Assembly: GCA_040255465.1 (NCBI GenBank)
Contig: JBDZVA010000009.1
Span: forward strand, 1-64,000
Direction: 5' to 3'
Length of the DNA: 64,000 bases
DNA from: UBA5793 sp040255465
GTDB lineage: Bacteria; Planctomycetota; Phycisphaerae; Phycisphaerales; UBA5793
Position 1 is the first letter of the stretch. The number at the start of each line of letters is the position of its first letter. The position numbers and the translations under genes were made by a program. Of this stretch, positions 61,011 through 64,000 are shown in pieces. The notes under the pieces are model-generated. The model was not told the DNA's origin, ran no database searches, and worked only from the letters and a program-made list of their open reading frames with translations.

Positions 61011-61132
61011 GGCTTGTATTCCTGTGCAAAAGGGGAGGAAGAACTGGCGAGTCCAGTGCAAGCGCCATGCCAACCACTCATGGGATTCGCAAGCGTCTGC
61101 AATGCAGGTACTTGGTGACTCCGGAGCGGGCG

Positions 61133-62788
61133 ATGTCGCTCAAGGTCATTCGAGCATCTACAATGGTGATTGTGGAAGCACAAACCCCGTTGTCCCAGCC
61201 CATGCCCCGCATTCTGGTGTCTTGGATTGGCCATGCCGACCTTCGCGCGATGGCATCTCAACTTCCAGAAAAGGCACGCGATGCGGTGCTTCGGCATGTT
61301 GGTGGAGATCATTCACCCCGGCGCGGTCTGAAGGGTCCGGTTCGGACGCTACTGGATTCCGTGTACTTTGATCAGGTTCATCTGCTCAGCAACTACGATG
61401 CTGCCGTAAGCAAGGACTTTCGGAAGTGGCTGGGTAGACCGGCCACCGTCCACCTGACCAAACTCAAAGATCCAACCGACTATGGCGCGATCTTTGTCGC
61501 TGTCGACGCGGTGATGGGTGAAATTGCTGCTGATCGTGCATTGGAACATGCCAGCCTGTGTATCCTGCTGAGTCCGGGAACGCCTGCGATGGCCGCGGTG
61601 TGGGTACTGCTGGGAAAGACAAAATACCCCGCGACGTTCTATCAGACATGGGATGACGATGCCTGGGAGTCTGAGATTCCGTTCGATCTCACGATTGACG
61701 TTGTTCCGGAACTGCTTCGTAACCCCGACAGTCACCTGCAGCACTTGGCGAGTCAAAGTCCACAGGAGATTCCCGGCTTTGAGGGAATCGTCGGTGATAG
61801 CAAGGCAATTCGGCTTGCCGTTGGACGGGCAAAGAAGGCAGCGCTGCGAGACGTTCCTGTACTGGTGACGGGCGAAACCGGTTCAGGTAAAGAGATGTTC
61901 GCGCGGGCGATTCACGCTGCCAGTCACCGACGTAGTCAGCCGTTCTTGGCGGTCAATTGTGCTGCGATCCCCGCGGCGCTCTTGGAATCGCAGTTGTTTG
62001 GGCATGAAAAAGGAGCATTCACGGGCGCGGATAGGAAACATGAAGGGGCATTCCAGCGCGCGGATGGAGGCACGATCTTCCTTGATGAAGTGGGAGAGTG
62101 CGATCTTGATTTGCAGGCAAAATTGCTGCGGGTGCTGCAACCACCGCCTGGCACTGCGCCTTGTTGCCGCGAGTTCTCTCCCGTTGGCAGTTCGAAGCCA
62201 GTTCGAACCGACACGCGAGTGATTGCGGCAACCAACCGGGATCTTCCTGCCCTTGTTCAAGATGGCAGATTCAGAGAGGATCTGCTGTACCGTCTCGCCG
62301 TGATCACGATCAAGATTCCTCCGCTGCGAGAACGCCGGGCTGACATCCAGAAGATCGCGGAGGGGCTACTCGAAGCCATCAATCGTGATTTCGAGAAGCA
62401 GGAGCCCGGCTACAAGCACAAACACATTTGTGATTCCGCAAACTCATTTGTGAGTCGGTACGATTGGCCGGGAAATGTTCGACAGCTCTACAACGCCCTC
62501 CTCCAGGCGGCGGTCATGACCGACAGCGATGAGATCGCCGCGGACGATCTCCGAGCGGCAGTCTCCGAATCGCCAGTCGGCGTGTCGCGGCGGGAAGATG
62601 CTCTCGAGGTACCTCTGGGCGACGGTTTCAGCCTCGAATCGCACTTGGAGACAATCCAACGGCACTACCTGCGGCGAGCACTGATCGAGTCAAATGGAGT
62701 CAAAGCGCGCGCTGCTCGCTTGCTTGGGATGAAGAATTATCAAACGCTCGACGCGCAGATTCGCCGTCTGGGGGTCGAGATGCCATAG
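61133..62788 (+). CDS. RtcR-like sigma-54-dependent activator with CARF-like sensor
   Basis: 551 aa from ATG 61133 (GGAG 6 bases upstream); starts at 61163 or 61202 are possible. N-terminal about 25-215: CARF-like sensor reminiscent of RtcR, with YFDQVHLLSNYDAAVSKDF and LCILLSPGTPAMAAVWVLLG, then KYPATFYQ. AAA+ domain: Walker A GETGSGKE (about 247-254), GAFTGA (about 294-299) that contacts sigma-54, and GGTIFLDEVGE. Fis-type HTH at the C-terminus (GVKARAARLLGMKNYQTLDA). The intact GAFTGA means it can activate sigma-54 promoters, and one lies right after its stop. Confidence 0.87.
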   Translation: MSLKVIRASTMVIVEAQTPLSQPMPRILVSWIGHADLRAMASQLPEKARDAVLRHVGGDHSPRRGLKGPVRTLLDSVYFDQVHLLSNYDAAVSKDFRKWLGRPATVHLTKLKDPTDYGAIFVAVDAVMGEIAADRALEHASLCILLSPGTPAMAAVWVLLGKTKYPATFYQTWDDDAWESEIPFDLTIDVVPELLRNPDSHLQHLASQSPQEIPGFEGIVGDSKAIRLAVGRAKKAALRDVPVLVTGETGSGKEMFARAIHAASHRRSQPFLAVNCAAIPAALLESQLFGHEKGAFTGADRKHEGAFQRADGGTIFLDEVGECDLDLQAKLLRVLQPPPGTAPCCREFSPVGSSKPVRTDTRVIAATNRDLPALVQDGRFREDLLYRLAVITIKIPPLRERRADIQKIAEGLLEAINRDFEKQEPGYKHKHICDSANSFVSRYDWPGNVRQLYNALLQAAVMTDSDEIAADDLRAAVSESPVGVSRREDALEVPLGDGFSLESHLETIQRHYLRRALIESNGVKARAARLLGMKNYQTLDAQIRRLGVEMP

Positions 62789-62820
62789 CGCGGAAGTCGC
62801 AGTTCTGAGTCGGGTCTTGC

Positions 62821-62836
62821 TGGCACGACCATTGCT
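62821..62836 (+). promoter_or_regulatory. Sigma-54 (-24/-12) promoter
   Basis: TGGCAC (62821-62826), 5 bases, TTGCT (62832-62836): matches the -24 GG / -12 GC consensus TGGCAC-N5-TTGCW. It lies between the RtcR-like activator stop (62788) and the restriction gene ATG (62873); transcription would start near 62848. The activator gene directly upstream has the GAFTGA motif needed for such promoters. Confidence 0.8.
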
Positions 62837-62872
62837 ATGCTGTTGCTTTCCGGCGGGGAGAACGAGGAGTTG

Positions 62873-64000
62873 ATGGCGAATAAGAAGCACACTACGGAGG
62901 CAGACGCGCGGATCATCATCGATGGTCTGCTCCGTGACGCTGGCTGGGAGCCGGCGGACAAGTCGCAGGTGCTCACGGAGCACAGTTCGGCCGAGGCCGG
63001 ACGCGCCGACTATTTGCTGTTGAGCTCGCAGGGGCGCCCGCTGGCGGTAGTGGAGGCCAAGCGCGGTGGAATCGATCCGTATACTGCAAAGCAGCAGGTC
63101 CTGCCGTACGCCAAGGATCGTGGTGCGCCATTCATCTTCCTGACCAATGGCGAGATGATCTACTTCTGGGACTACGCCATCGATGATGCGCGGCTCGTGA
63201 ACTCGTTCTATTCCCGCCGGGATCTGGAACGACTTGTAGTCATGCGAGAGGAGCGGAAGCCACTCGCCACAATTGCGATTCCCACTGACTACTTGAGGCA
63301 AGGTGAAGCCAGGACGGTTCGTCCCTATCAGCAGGAAGCGATGCGCGCGCTCGATCACGCCGTCGAACTAGGGAAGCGACGGTTTCTCATCGAGCTGCCG
63401 ACCGGGACCGGCAAGACTGACCTGACTTGCTTGTACTTGAAGCGCTTGATCCAGGCCAATCGTGCGAACCGGATTCTGTTTCTCGTGGACCGCGAGCAAC
63501 TCGCGAAGCAGGCGCTAGAAGCAGTCCAAGATCTGCTCAGCCAGCATCCCAGCTATTGGCTCAGACCTGGTGTCATTCGTGAAGAAAAGCAGATCACCAT
63601 TTGCTTGCTGCAGACGATGGTCACCCGATACCGCGAGTTCACGAGCGGGTACTTTGACGTAGTTGTTGCCGATGAGTGCCACCGATCAATCTACGGTTCC
63701 TGGCAGACGTCATTGACGCACTTCGATGCGCTGCACATCGGACTGACGGCAACGCCTGCCGAATACATCGACCGCAACACATATCGGTTCTACCAGTGCA
63801 AAGACGGACAGCCCGATTTCAGCTTCCCAATCCTCCAAGCGTTTCGCCAGAAGCACCTTGTTCCGTACAAGTTTGCCACGGGGATTACCGAAATCGCAGC
63901 CGAGGGTGCTCAGGTTGATGGCGAAGAGTATGACGCGGGCGAATTCGAGCGTACTTGGACGAATGAGGAAACCAACCGCTTGATGATGAAAGAGTTCGAT
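62873..64000 (+). CDS. Type I restriction enzyme R subunit (HsdR-like), 5' part
   Basis: 376 codons to the window end, no stop, so the gene continues beyond. Nuclease-like core RADYLLLSSQGRPLAVVEAK shows the PD-(D/E)xK pattern (Asp then Glu-x-Lys), a type I R-subunit feature. Then helicase motif I LPTGTGKTDL, motif II ADECHRSIYG and motif III GLTATPAE. This matches EcoEI-type R subunits, which cut DNA after translocation. GAGGAG precedes the ATG. The M and S genes would be expected downstream outside the window. The sigma-54 promoter upstream suggests inducible expression. Confidence 0.85.
   Translation, partial: MANKKHTTEADARIIIDGLLRDAGWEPADKSQVLTEHSSAEAGRADYLLLSSQGRPLAVVEAKRGGIDPYTAKQQVLPYAKDRGAPFIFLTNGEMIYFWDYAIDDARLVNSFYSRRDLERLVVMREERKPLATIAIPTDYLRQGEARTVRPYQQEAMRALDHAVELGKRRFLIELPTGTGKTDLTCLYLKRLIQANRANRILFLVDREQLAKQALEAVQDLLSQHPSYWLRPGVIREEKQITICLLQTMVTRYREFTSGYFDVVVADECHRSIYGSWQTSLTHFDALHIGLTATPAEYIDRNTYRFYQCKDGQPDFSFPILQAFRQKHLVPYKFATGITEIAAEGAQVDGEEYDAGEFERTWTNEETNRLMMKEFD

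Overview
The window looks like a high-GC chromosome segment from a member of the Planctomycetota. The clues are a Ser/Thr kinase with a TPR tail paired with an ECF-type sigma factor, a second sigma factor with a small zinc-binding partner, sigma-like phage proteins, frequent GTG/TTG starts and clear AGGAGG-type ribosome binding sites. The assignment is inferred from gene content; no rRNA or tRNA gene was found.

Left part (1-25.6 kb): a stress and signalling region. The kinase/sigma pair (1.4-5.4 kb, minus) is followed on plus by a cupin lipoprotein, an NmrA-like SDR, an MBL-fold hydrolase, a Tat-exported chloroperoxidase-like hydrolase, an isochorismatase-family hydrolase and a cNMP-binding/thioredoxin-reductase-like fusion. 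Then come a sigma factor and its putative zinc-binding partner (minus), an SDR, Ohr and an EmrA/EmrB efflux pair ending in a terminator. A damaged cytochrome P460 gene and three signalling genes follow: REC-histidine kinase, REC-HDOD, and a Cache-HK-REC-HPt hybrid kinase. Two decayed copies of the 3' end of a phage gene lie here, near 0.75-1.05 kb and 19.2-19.65 kb.

Middle and right part (25.6-61 kb): a tailed-phage genome read mainly on minus. From right to left it holds two unknown genes, a sigma-like factor, a recombination and replication module (Sak4-like ATPase, DUF669, SF2 helicase, PrimPol/DUF3987 protein), a probable replication origin with iterons, a ParB-methyltransferase and an HNH nuclease. 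A plus-strand block of small genes follows, then terminase, gpW-like protein, portal, protease-capsid fusion, DUF2190 protein, tail tube, tail-assembly chaperone pair, tape measure and terminal structural genes. No integrase, endolysin or holin is visible. Three cargo loci run on plus inside the minus-strand structural module: a GIY-YIG protein, a redox lipoprotein, and a three-gene short type II CBASS (CD-NTase, E2-like protein, SLATT two-TM effector) between terminase and portal.

Right edge (61-64 kb): an RtcR-like sigma-54 activator with a CARF-like sensor domain is followed by a textbook -24/-12 promoter and the start of a type I restriction R-subunit gene cut by the window end. This suggests a restriction operon that is switched on by a ligand-sensing sigma-54 activator. 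With the CBASS it is the most interesting part of the window.
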